A stretch of DNA of 64,000 bases from positions 520,471 through 584,470 of the forward strand of contig NZ_JACYXM010000004.1 of the NCBI RefSeq assembly GCF_014843005.1, in the 5' to 3' direction. The stretch comes from Rhodanobacter sp. DHG33. Lineage in GTDB: Bacteria; Pseudomonadota; Gammaproteobacteria; Xanthomonadales; Rhodanobacteraceae. A model generated the notes under the pieces. That model had not been told where the DNA came from, did no database searches, and saw only the letters and a list, made by a program, of their open reading frames with translations. The translations under genes were made by a program, and so were the position numbers. Positions 8,892-16,036 of this stretch are shown piece after piece (the stretch's first letter is position 1; each line of letters opens with the position of its first letter).

Positions 8892-10205
8892 TCAGCCCGC
8901 CTTCAATTGCCAGGCCGGCTGCACGTGCGCCGCACGCCATGCCGGATAGAACGCCGCCAGCACGGTGGCGGCGATGGCGACGATGAGAGTCAGTCCCATC
9001 AGCGAGAAATCGACCTGCGCCAGCCTGGCGATCTCCGGCTGGAACAGGATGCCCACGCCGGACACGCCCAGGGCGGTGAGCAACAGACCCAGCACGCCGC
9101 CGGCAAGGCCTACTGTGCCGGCCTCGATCAGGTACTGGGCGTAGATTTCGCTGCGCGTGGCGCCCAGGGCCCGACGCACACCGATCTCCCCGGCGCGGCG
9201 CATGAACTTCGCCAGCAGCAGGCCGATGGTGTTAACCAGACAGATCAGGAAGAAACCCAGCGCCACCATCAGCGAGATGCTGCTTTCCGGCGGCACCACC
9301 TGGTAGTAGTCCAGCCACTGCACCACATCGCGCAGGCGCACATTGGGCGCCCAGTTGAAGCGGCCGGCTTGCTGCTGCTCGGCGGCATAGTTGGTGAGAA
9401 AGTTGCGGTAGCTCGCGACCTCGGCGGGGCTGTCCAGCTCGACCCAGGGGGAGATCCACACGCAATTGCTCTGCGTGAAGCCTTCCCAGGTGGTGTAGCT
9501 GAGCTTGCCGCGGCAACTGTTGCGGCCAACGGGATACATCTTCAGGTCCATCGCACGAGTGAACGGCATGTAGATATCCGGCTCACCGGCGAAGTAGTTG
9601 TTGTCGAACAAGTCGTAGAAGCGCGGTTGCGGATTCCAATGACTGGTGACGCCGATGACGCGATAATCGTGGCCGCCAAGATTGATCGTGCGCCCCACGC
9701 TGTTCTCGCCGGCGAACACCTTGCGGTTGAGCTCGCCGCTGATGACCACGTCGGCGGCGCGCGCATCGTCGTCCTGCGCGCTCCAGCCGCCGCCATAGCG
9801 GAACGGCACTTCGAACATGGCGAAGAAGTCGCTGCCCACGGCATAGCCGTTCGCGTTCAACGGCAGCTCGCGGTCGCCACCCGGCATGACCGACATCATG
9901 ACCTGGTACAGCATGGTCTGGCGCTTCGCCGCGTGCGCCCGCAGCAGCGCCATCGCGTCCACGTAATCGAGTGCATCCGGCGGTTCGTTGTCTTTCAGAT
10001 TCTGCTGCGGCCCCCAGTTGTCCACCTTCGGCACAAACAACTGTGCTGACTTGTCCGGAATCGGATTGCCCGACACGGCGCGGAACACCGAGTAGGTGGT
10101 CATCGACGCGGCCACGCCGAAACCGATCGCCATCACCATCAACGCGGTAAGCGCGGGATTGCGGCGCAGGCTGCGCAAGCCGAGTTGGAAGTAGTAGGCG
10201 AACAT
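8892..10205 (-). CDS. MacB/FtsX-type ABC permease, A-type, pair 1
   Basis: A 437-residue permease, the first of the eight to be transcribed. I chose the ATG at 10205 (MFAYYFQLGLRSLRRN) by alignment with pair 2; an in-frame ATG 33 bases upstream would add an unconserved leader lying inside a palindrome. It has the same layout as the other A-types: one N-terminal TM, a periplasmic domain with the cysteine pair (NSCRGK ... SNCVWIS), and three TM segments around the coupling helix GEIGVRRALGATR. It lies 84 bases after the TolC-like gene and directly before its B partner. Confidence 0.88.
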   Translation of the reverse strand: MFAYYFQLGLRSLRRNPALTALMVMAIGFGVAASMTTYSVFRAVSGNPIPDKSAQLFVPKVDNWGPQQNLKDNEPPDALDYVDAMALLRAHAAKRQTMLYQVMMSVMPGGDRELPLNANGYAVGSDFFAMFEVPFRYGGGWSAQDDDARAADVVISGELNRKVFAGENSVGRTINLGGHDYRVIGVTSHWNPQPRFYDLFDNNYFAGEPDIYMPFTRAMDLKMYPVGRNSCRGKLSYTTWEGFTQSNCVWISPWVELDSPAEVASYRNFLTNYAAEQQQAGRFNWAPNVRLRDVVQWLDYYQVVPPESSISLMVALGFFLICLVNTIGLLLAKFMRRAGEIGVRRALGATRSEIYAQYLIEAGTVGLAGGVLGLLLTALGVSGVGILFQPEIARLAQVDFSLMGLTLIVAIAATVLAAFYPAWRAAHVQPAWQLKAG

Positions 10206-10228
10206 GCCAGCACTCTGTGGTTGATCCG

Positions 10229-10246
10229 CCTCTCGCATGGGAGAGG
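10229..10246. repeat. CCTCTC/GAGAGG palindrome before the pair-1 A gene
   Basis: Inverted repeat with 6-bp arms and a 6-base loop in the gap between the TolC-like gene and the first permease; a second weaker CTCTC/GAGAG arrangement follows at 10,263-10,283. It occupies the same relative place as the palindromes before the other A genes. Confidence 0.55.
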
Positions 10247-10289
10247 ACCGTTGTCTTGCCTGCTCTCGCCTGGAAGGAGAGGCTTGGCG

Positions 10290-11633
10290 TTACTGCAGCA
10301 ACCCGTTCACCGCTTCCATGTCGTGCACATCGATGGTTCCTGCGGCCTGTTTGAGCAGCAGCTTGTCGAGGACGAACTGGTACTTGGCCGCGGCGTATTG
10401 GCTCTGCGTCTCGGCCAGGTTCTGGATCGCGAAAACCACGCTGGTCAGGGTCTGCGTGCCGATGGAATAGCCCGCGCGCATCGAGGTCAGCGACTTCTGC
10501 GCGGCGTCCACCGCATCGCGCGCACTGCCCACCTGATCGATGCCGTCGTTGACCAGGTTGAAATAGTTGGCGACATCGCGCGCGGCTTGGCGACGCTGGC
10601 TTTCCAGCGTGCCGAGGTCGGCGTCGCGCTGATAAAGCGCCTGTTTGACCTGCGCATGGACCAGGCCGCCACTGAACAGCGGAATGTTGAGCGTGAGGCC
10701 TACCGTGGTGGTGGCCGGTCCGTAGGCGGACGTACCCGGCATCGCGTTCGACCACTGGCCGAACTTGTTGTAACCCACCCCCGCGGTGAGCGTGGGCAGG
10801 TGACCGGCGCGCGCCGCCGACACCTTGCGCTCATCGCTGGTCACGGCGTAGCGCGCGGCGAGCACGGTGGGGTTGGTCTTCATCGCCGCGTCCACCCAGG
10901 TCTGCTCGTTGTTCGGCTGCGGCGCCTGCATGGGCATGTCGTCGCGCAACTTCTTCAGCTCACCGGTCGGTTTGCCGGTGATCTGTTCCAATGCGCGGCG
11001 CGCGTCCTTGAGGTTGTCCTCCGCGCTGATCCGCATACCCTTGATGTACAGGTAGTACGACTTCGACTGGTTGACGTCAGCCTCCATCGACAGGCCGCTC
11101 TTGAAGCGGGCGGAAGTCTGTTCGAATTCCGTCTTATAGCCGTCCTCGTAAGCACGGTCGATGTCCAGCATGTCCTGTGCCTGCAGCACGTTGAAATAAG
11201 CCGTAGCCACGCGCACGTAGAGGTTCTGCAACGCGGCCTGGTAGGTCTGCTCCTGCGAATCGCTGGCCGCGCTGGCCGCACGCAGGTTGGCGATGGCGGA
11301 CAGGTCGATGATCGACTGGCTGAGGTTGCCCGTGAGATCGCGATCGCGCGTGTGGCCAGAACCGCCCGTTTCCACGATGTTGCCGTTGCTGCTGGTGGTC
11401 TGGCTGCCGCCGCCGTGGATCTGGTCCATCTGCAGCCCGGCGGACAACTGCGGCAGCAGCGCCGCGCGCGCCACCGGCACGCCTTCCGCCACCAGAAGCC
11501 GTTGCGCATCGGCGGTGGCCAGCACCGGATCGTTGGCAACGGCTTGCCGGTAGGCATCCATCAAGTCCTCGCAATGCCCCGCGAACGGGGCAGCGGCGAG
11601 CAGTAGCAGTGCGGGCAACAGCTTCAGGCGCAT
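10290..11633 (-). CDS. TolC-family outer-membrane efflux protein
   Basis: A 447-residue TolC-like protein with a Sec signal peptide (MRLKLLPALLLLAAAPFAGHC; cleavage probably near residues 20-21). It shows the two-repeat OEP architecture with long heptad-rich helices (about residues 60-230 and 270-440) and the typical motif of an early AV.NDP.L..A segment. Such proteins trimerise into an outer-membrane beta-barrel with a periplasmic alpha-helical tunnel. Its place between the ATPase and the permeases of the same operon makes it the probable exit duct of the MacAB-like exporter. It lies 44 bases downstream of the ATPase gene. Confidence 0.9.
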   Translation of the reverse strand: MRLKLLPALLLLAAAPFAGHCEDLMDAYRQAVANDPVLATADAQRLLVAEGVPVARAALLPQLSAGLQMDQIHGGGSQTTSSNGNIVETGGSGHTRDRDLTGNLSQSIIDLSAIANLRAASAASDSQEQTYQAALQNLYVRVATAYFNVLQAQDMLDIDRAYEDGYKTEFEQTSARFKSGLSMEADVNQSKSYYLYIKGMRISAEDNLKDARRALEQITGKPTGELKKLRDDMPMQAPQPNNEQTWVDAAMKTNPTVLAARYAVTSDERKVSAARAGHLPTLTAGVGYNKFGQWSNAMPGTSAYGPATTTVGLTLNIPLFSGGLVHAQVKQALYQRDADLGTLESQRRQAARDVANYFNLVNDGIDQVGSARDAVDAAQKSLTSMRAGYSIGTQTLTSVVFAIQNLAETQSQYAAAKYQFVLDKLLLKQAAGTIDVHDMEAVNGLLQ

Positions 11634-11677
11634 GGACGGAACTCGCGGTTGATGGACGGGTGGGCAGCCATGCGCAC

Positions 11678-12403
11678 TCAGGCCTGGTTCGCGTTGGCGC
11701 GCGCAGCGGACACGCTGGCGTGGAAGCGCGGGTCTTCGGAAAGATCCACCACCTGGCCGTCGATGATGTGCACGTTGCGCTGCGCGCGTGCGGCCAGCTC
11801 GGGATCGTGGGTCACCATCACGATAGTGGCGCCGTCGCGGTGGATCTCCTCCAGCAGCTCCATCACGCCGCGGGCCATCTGCGTGTCGAGGTTGCCGGTG
11901 GGTTCGTCGGCGAGCAGCAGGCGCGGCGAGCCGGCGAGCGCACGCGCAATGGCCACGCGCTGCTGTTGGCCACCGGAGAGTTCAGCGGGATAGTGCTTGT
12001 AGCGCGAAGCCAGGCCCACGCGCTCGAGAGCGTCCATGATGCGCTGCTTGCGTTCCGGCGCCTTCATGCCGCGGTAGCGCAGCGGCACTTCCACGTTGTC
12101 GAACACGTTGAGGTCGGGGATCAGGTTGAACGCCTGGAAGATGAAGCCGATCTTCTCGTTGCGGATCTTCGAGCGCGCGTTGTCGTTGAGCTGGCTCACT
12201 TCGATGCCGTCGAGGTGGTACTCGCCGCCGGTGAAGGTTTCCAGCAGGCCGGCGATGGTGAGGAAGGTGGTCTTGCCCGAGCCGGACGGCCCGGTGACGG
12301 CGACGAATTCGCCTTCCTTCACGTCGATGTTGAAATCGCGCAGCGCGTAGGTCTCCACCACTTCGGTGCGGTAGACCTTGGACAGGTGGGTCATCTTCAG
12401 CAT
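11678..12403 (-). CDS. ABC transporter ATP-binding protein, MacB/LolD class
   Basis: A 241-residue stand-alone nucleotide-binding domain. Walker A GPSGSGKT is at about residues 38-45, the Q-loop Gln at 90, the signature LSGGQQQR at 142-149, Walker B LLLADEPTGNLD at 162-173 and the switch His in MVTHD at 199. The DEPTGNLD form is typical of the MacB/LolD/FtsE branch. In MacB this domain is fused to the permease; here it is separate and is the only ATPase visible for eight permeases. A reasonable model is that it serves all four A-B pairs interchangeably. Confidence 0.95.
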   Translation of the reverse strand: MLKMTHLSKVYRTEVVETYALRDFNIDVKEGEFVAVTGPSGSGKTTFLTIAGLLETFTGGEYHLDGIEVSQLNDNARSKIRNEKIGFIFQAFNLIPDLNVFDNVEVPLRYRGMKAPERKQRIMDALERVGLASRYKHYPAELSGGQQQRVAIARALAGSPRLLLADEPTGNLDTQMARGVMELLEEIHRDGATIVMVTHDPELAARAQRNVHIIDGQVVDLSEDPRFHASVSAARANANQA

Positions 12404-12442
12404 GGTTCACGTTCCTCGGTGGTGGTGATGGTTCTTTGAAGC

Positions 12443-12550
12443 CCCTCTCCATCGGGAGAGGGTGGAGGTTGAGGGTTCGATCAAGGCGAAACGTTTCGCT
12501 CTGCCCGGACCCTCACCCGCCCTGCGGGTACCCTCTCCCGAAGGAGAGGG
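12443..12550. repeat. Cluster of palindromes between adaptor and ATPase genes
   Basis: The 155-bp gap contains two copies of the operon's hairpin, both with CCCTCTCC and GGAGAGGG arms and 4-base loops (12443-12462 and 12531-12550). Between them are a perfect 14-bp palindrome GCGAAACGTTTCGC (12486-12499) and an ACCCGC/GCGGGT hairpin (12515-12529). No T-runs follow on the transcribed strand, so read-through into the ATPase gene is expected. Confidence 0.7.
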
Positions 12551-12558
12551 AAAAACCT

Positions 12559-13830
12559 TTACCTGCTAATCGCGACGCGCTGTGCGCCCTTGAAGCTGTC
12601 GGTGCCGGAGATCACGATGCGGTCGCCTTCCTTCAGGCCCTGCAGGATCTCCACCTTGTCGATGCTGCTTTCGCCGACGCGGATCGGGGTCTTGGTGGCG
12701 ATGCCGTCCGTGACCACATAGGCGTAGCTGCCGCCGGATTCGTCGATGAAGGAGCCACGCTGCACGGTGAGCACGCTGTCGCGCTTGTCGAGCAGGATGC
12801 GCACGGACAGGCGCTGGTTCTGGCGCAGCTCCTTCGGCGTGCTGCCTTCGAAGCGCACGCGTGCGGCCACTTCGCCGTTGACCACTTCGGGCGAGATCGC
12901 GCTGACCAGGCCCTTCCAGGTGGTGCCGTTGCCGCTGATCTCGCCGCCCATGCCGATGGCAAGGTCGCGGGCGAAGCTCTCGGGCACCTGCACTTCCACT
13001 TCCAGGGCGGTGAGGTCGATCACGCTCAGCAGCTGCGCGTCCTTCGCCACCGTGGCCACCGGTGCGACGAACAGCTGGCCGACCTGACCGTCCACCGGCG
13101 ACTTCACGTTGAGGTCGTCCACTTGGCGCTGCAGGTCCTGCACCACCAGCATCTGGTTGTCGTGCGCCAGCTTCTTCGACTGGATGTTGAAGTTGAGGCT
13201 GTCGTTGTTCATGCCGAGATCGGACTTGGCATGCGACAACGCGATGTTGGCCTTCTCCAGCGCATCCTTCGACTGATCCACCTCGACGCCGGTAGCGGCG
13301 CCGGCGGCGAACGCCTTCTGCTCGCGGTCGAGATTAGTCGCCGCGCTCTTGGCGTCGATCTGTGCGTTGTCGTAGGCCTTCTGCAGGTCGCCGCGTTTGG
13401 TGCGCGCATCCACCTGCGCCTGCAGGTAGTCCGCCTGCATGCCATCGGCCTTGGACTGCTCCTGCGCCAGCTTGTTGCGCAGCTCGGGGCTGTCCACGAT
13501 GGCCAGCACCTGGCCCTTCTTCACCACATCGCCGGCGTGCACGAGCAGCTTCACGGCGCCGTTGTAGGTGGCGTAGAGCGTCGGGCTGTTCGCCGCCACG
13601 ACCTTGCCTTCAGCGGCGATGTCGCGCACGAACGGCCCGCGCTCGACGGTGGCGAAGGCCAGCCGCGATGCGCTCACCGAGGCATCGGCGGAGAACAGGC
13701 GAAGGATGCCCGGCATGGCGAGCGCCAGCACCACCAGCAAGGCCACGCCACCCCCGATGAACAGCAGGCGGCGCTTGCGGTTGGGCTTGACCTCGACGAT
13801 GCGGTCTTGAGCGGAAGTATCGCGGATCAT
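12559..13830 (-). CDS. HlyD/MacA-family periplasmic adaptor
   Basis: A 423-residue membrane-fusion protein and the first gene of the operon. A cytoplasmic basic stretch (VKPNRKRRLL) precedes a single TM helix at about residues 22-42. A split lipoyl/barrel-sandwich domain, a coiled-coil hairpin (about residues 110-220) and a beta-barrel region follow, as in MacA. The lipoyl halves show GAVKLLVHAGDVVKKGQ and VKSPVDGQVGQLFV. It would link the inner-membrane permeases to the TolC-like channel. The start at 13830 has a weak AAGGG about 8 bases upstream. A sigma-54 promoter lies about 45 bases before the start codon. Confidence 0.92.
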   Translation of the reverse strand: MIRDTSAQDRIVEVKPNRKRRLLFIGGGVALLVVLALAMPGILRLFSADASVSASRLAFATVERGPFVRDIAAEGKVVAANSPTLYATYNGAVKLLVHAGDVVKKGQVLAIVDSPELRNKLAQEQSKADGMQADYLQAQVDARTKRGDLQKAYDNAQIDAKSAATNLDREQKAFAAGAATGVEVDQSKDALEKANIALSHAKSDLGMNNDSLNFNIQSKKLAHDNQMLVVQDLQRQVDDLNVKSPVDGQVGQLFVAPVATVAKDAQLLSVIDLTALEVEVQVPESFARDLAIGMGGEISGNGTTWKGLVSAISPEVVNGEVAARVRFEGSTPKELRQNQRLSVRILLDKRDSVLTVQRGSFIDESGGSYAYVVTDGIATKTPIRVGESSIDKVEILQGLKEGDRIVISGTDSFKGAQRVAISR

Positions 13831-13873
13831 CGTGTGTTCCCTTGCCGCGGACAGTGCGGCCCCGATCCGTATT

Positions 13874-13891
13874 CAGCAATCCGCGTGCCAA
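13874..13891 (-). promoter_or_regulatory. Sigma-54 (RpoN) promoter for the adaptor-ABC-TolC-permease operon
   Basis: Reading on the minus strand, TTGGCACGCGGATTGCTG matches the RpoN consensus TGGCAC-N5-TTGC exactly, with the invariant GG and GC at the correct spacing. Predicted transcription start is near 13,865, giving a leader of about 35 bases before the adaptor ATG at 13,830. Known sigma-54 promoters need an ATP-dependent enhancer-binding protein; none is encoded in this window. Confidence 0.8.
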
Positions 13892-13954
13892 GCGCAATAA
13901 TTGAAAAAACACACTGTTTTTCAGTTATTTGCCACGACGCCTTGCCGCGACTTT

Positions 13955-13986
13955 GGTGTCCGCGGACACCGGGCGGACAGCGGACA
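13955..13986 (-). promoter_or_regulatory. Putative enhancer-binding-protein site (UAS)
   Basis: A perfect 16-bp palindrome GGTGTCCGCGGACACC (13955-13970) is followed by two further CGGACA half-sites (13974-13979 and 13981-13986). It lies about 65 bp upstream of the -24 element of the sigma-54 promoter, a normal place for a bacterial enhancer-binding-protein site. Assignment to an activator is inference. Confidence 0.6.
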
Positions 13987-14000
13987 AGGCACCGCGCCGG

Positions 14001-14561
14001 TCAAGCCAGCATCAGGCCCTCGGCCCGAGCGATGTTTTGCGCGATCTCGCCGCCCAGGGCGGAAACGCGCAACGCCGGCACGGCATCCAGCACGCCGAGC
14101 CCGGCCATGGCGCTACAGCGGAAATCCAGCAAATGCGCTGCTTCGATATTTGCATCGTCCATCGAGTGACGGCCCACGATGGATACCGGCGCCCCCGCCG
14201 CCAACATGGCATCCCAGCCGAGGTAATCGCTGTCGGGCAACAGATGCAGACGTGCACGGAGGCTTCCGTCGCTGGCGCGGCATTCCAGCCATTCGTGCGG
14301 ACCATCGCTGCCTATCGCACTGGCCGCGACCAGCCAGCACACTTGGAGCAATGGCGCGAGTTCGCGGCGCATGACGAGCAAGCCAGGCTCAATGCCGCTC
14401 CTCGATGCCTGTGTCGCACACGGCAAATACAGCACGCATCCAACTGCGGGGAGACAGCGGGCAAGCCGTCTCGGCGTTATACGCAACCAACGGCGCTCCA
14501 CCGCGATGCCAGCGGCGCGCGGACATACATGGGCAAGATGGGTAGCCAGCCAGCCGAACAT
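14001..14561 (-). CDS. Hypothetical protein downstream of hemP
   Basis: A 186-residue protein I do not recognise. The start ATG at 14561 has GGAG 6 bases upstream, which supports it as a real gene. The sequence is Ala/Leu/Arg rich with no clear signal peptide and one moderately hydrophobic stretch around residues 70-85 (LLQVCWLVAASAIG). The C-terminal half contains LLPDSDYLGWDAMLA and SALGGEIAQNIARAEG. It follows hemP by 85 bases on the same strand and may share its iron-controlled transcript. Codon use is like that of neighbouring genes. A role in haem handling is only a suggestion from position. Confidence 0.65.
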   Translation of the reverse strand: MFGWLATHLAHVCPRAAGIAVERRWLRITPRRLARCLPAVGCVLYLPCATQASRSGIEPGLLVMRRELAPLLQVCWLVAASAIGSDGPHEWLECRASDGSLRARLHLLPDSDYLGWDAMLAAGAPVSIVGRHSMDDANIEAAHLLDFRCSAMAGLGVLDAVPALRVSALGGEIAQNIARAEGLMLA

Positions 14562-14646
14562 CGCGCTCTCCGTCAGGGGCTGGCTGGCGTTGGCGCGATG
14601 ACGCGCCGTGCTGGCGAGGTTTGTCCCGGGCAGCGCCCGGATGGAA

Positions 14647-14871
14647 TCACTTCGTGAGGATCAGCTTGTCGTTGCGCGTGAGGCGCAAGTGGTACTCGTT
14701 GCCTTGATGCTCTATCACCAATTCGCGTTCGCCATCCAGCAGCGACTGGCTGCTGACGCGACGCACGGCGGGCTTGGGCTCGGTCGCGCCGAGGCGCAGC
14801 GAAAGGCGCGGCAACGGATGGGCCAGGCGGCTGGTGACCATTGGCAGGCCCAGGGTGGTGGCAATCGACAT
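14647..14871 (-). CDS. hemP: Hemin uptake protein HemP
   Basis: A 74-residue protein whose C-terminal half carries the HemP-family signature: LLDGERELVIEHQGNEYHLRLT then RNDKLILTK, ending the protein. HemP proteins are small and are normally encoded beside haem-uptake genes under Fur control. GGAG lies 6 bases before the start, and a Fur-box-like sequence lies about 35 bases upstream. No haem receptor gene is visible here; the downstream neighbour is an unidentified 186-residue protein. The N-terminal 40 residues are variable in the family and not diagnostic. Confidence 0.88.
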   Translation of the reverse strand: MSIATTLGLPMVTSRLAHPLPRLSLRLGATEPKPAVRRVSSQSLLDGERELVIEHQGNEYHLRLTRNDKLILTK

Positions 14872-14903
14872 GGACGACTCCGCAATGAAGTTTAGGCAGA
14901 GTT

Positions 14904-14925
14904 GATGATAATGATTCTCATTAAG
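14904..14925 (-). promoter_or_regulatory. Fur box upstream of hemP
   Basis: GATAATGATTCTCATTAAG (14907-14925) agrees with the classical 19-bp Fur consensus at 15 of 19 positions, and an additional GAT lies just before it. It sits in the hemP promoter region, implying repression by Fe(II)-Fur. Confidence 0.8.
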
Positions 14926-15015
14926 ACGTCAACCATCACGACAGCCGTTGCTTGCCCCCTCCCTATCCAGCCACCCACTCGATGCGCTGACGCATTGCTT
15001 CGCCCAGCCGATGTC

Positions 15016-15918
15016 TCATGGCGTTGCGTGAGCTCCGCCACCCGTCTCCATGCCCTTTTCCTTGGCCAGGCGCGTCTCCAGTTTCACTCGCCCCTCCTCG
15101 GCATAGGTGCGACAGGCATGGCCGTCGATGACGGGATCGGGCTTGGCGCCCGCATCACGCTGCGCTACGCGTTCGAGGAAGTGAGCCGCCTGGTCCGGAT
15201 GCGGCGACAGCAGGATGTCGCAAGGCAACGATGCTATCGTGGCTATGCTGCGCCGATAGTTTTCCAGACGCTGCGGATGCTCCGGATCGCTAAAGCGATA
15301 GCCGTCCGCGGCGAAGGCGCCGAGACTGTCGGCGTACACGATATTCATGCAGAGTCCCGCTTGGCAGGATCGCCAGGTCCACGTCGTCGCGCCCGGCGTA
15401 TGGCCCGGCGTGTAGTGCGCCGTGACCGTCACGTCGCCCAGCCGCACCACGCCGTGATCGGGCACCGGCGTGACCTTGGCGATGGGCGCGAATGCAGGCG
15501 CCTCGCCATATTGCGGATCATCTGGATCCTTGCCGCCAAGCATCAACGCCTTGGCGCCAGCGCTGCTCGCCGCCACGCGTGCGCCGCTGTCTCGGGCGAG
15601 CTGGGCGATGGCGCCGGCATGGTCGAAGTGCGCATGCGAGTTGATAATCCACTTCACGTCAGCGATGTCGAAACCCAACGCCATGATGTTCGCCTCGACC
15701 TGCGCCGCGTTCTGCGGCAGCGTACCGTCGATCAGCACGAGCCCCTGCGACGACGCGATCATGATCGAACTGAGCCCGCGCGTGCCCACGTAGTACGTAT
15801 TGCCATAGATGCGAAAGGGTTGCTGCGGCTGCGTCCATGCAGGCGTCTCGGCGAGCGCGCCGTAAAGGGGCAGCATCGCGAAGATGGTGAGCAGCGTCGT
15901 GCGTAGCGGCGACTTCAT
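15016..15918 (-). CDS. Subclass B3 metallo-beta-lactamase
   Basis: A 300-residue exported MBL-fold enzyme. A Sec signal peptide covers residues 1-23 (cleavage after ALA). The B3-type segment PFRIYGNTYYVGTRGLSS precedes the zinc ligands: HAHFDH supplies His95, His97, Asp99 and His100, GHTPG supplies His173 and SPHPDQ supplies His240. All six match the B3 pattern (H116, H118, D120, H121, H196, H263 in standard numbering). This family hydrolyses beta-lactams in the periplasm, often including carbapenems. Length and motif spacing are normal, so the protein should be functional. AAGGA lies 9 bases before the ATG. The flanking genes give no sign of mobility, suggesting a resident chromosomal gene. 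Confidence 0.88.
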   Translation of the reverse strand: MKSPLRTTLLTIFAMLPLYGALAETPAWTQPQQPFRIYGNTYYVGTRGLSSIMIASSQGLVLIDGTLPQNAAQVEANIMALGFDIADVKWIINSHAHFDHAGAIAQLARDSGARVAASSAGAKALMLGGKDPDDPQYGEAPAFAPIAKVTPVPDHGVVRLGDVTVTAHYTPGHTPGATTWTWRSCQAGLCMNIVYADSLGAFAADGYRFSDPEHPQRLENYRRSIATIASLPCDILLSPHPDQAAHFLERVAQRDAGAKPDPVIDGHACRTYAEEGRVKLETRLAKEKGMETGGGAHATP

Positions 15919-16036
15919 GCAAAGGGTTCCTTATGGGGTCTAGCCAAGCTACCCGGGCATGCGGGCATCCGTGGGGCGTGATGTGGCGATGCGCGGACAC
16001 AACGCGGGCCATGCGGAAACACGCCCATCGGCGGAC

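Noticed and set aside
12443..12550. Possible CRISPR-like or tandem repeat array
   Set aside because: The elements are two short palindromes with unlike spacing and no regular spacers.
1..13830. Genomic island or mobile element around the permease cluster
   Set aside because: No integrase, transposase, tRNA or direct terminal repeats are visible, and base composition is like the rest of the window.
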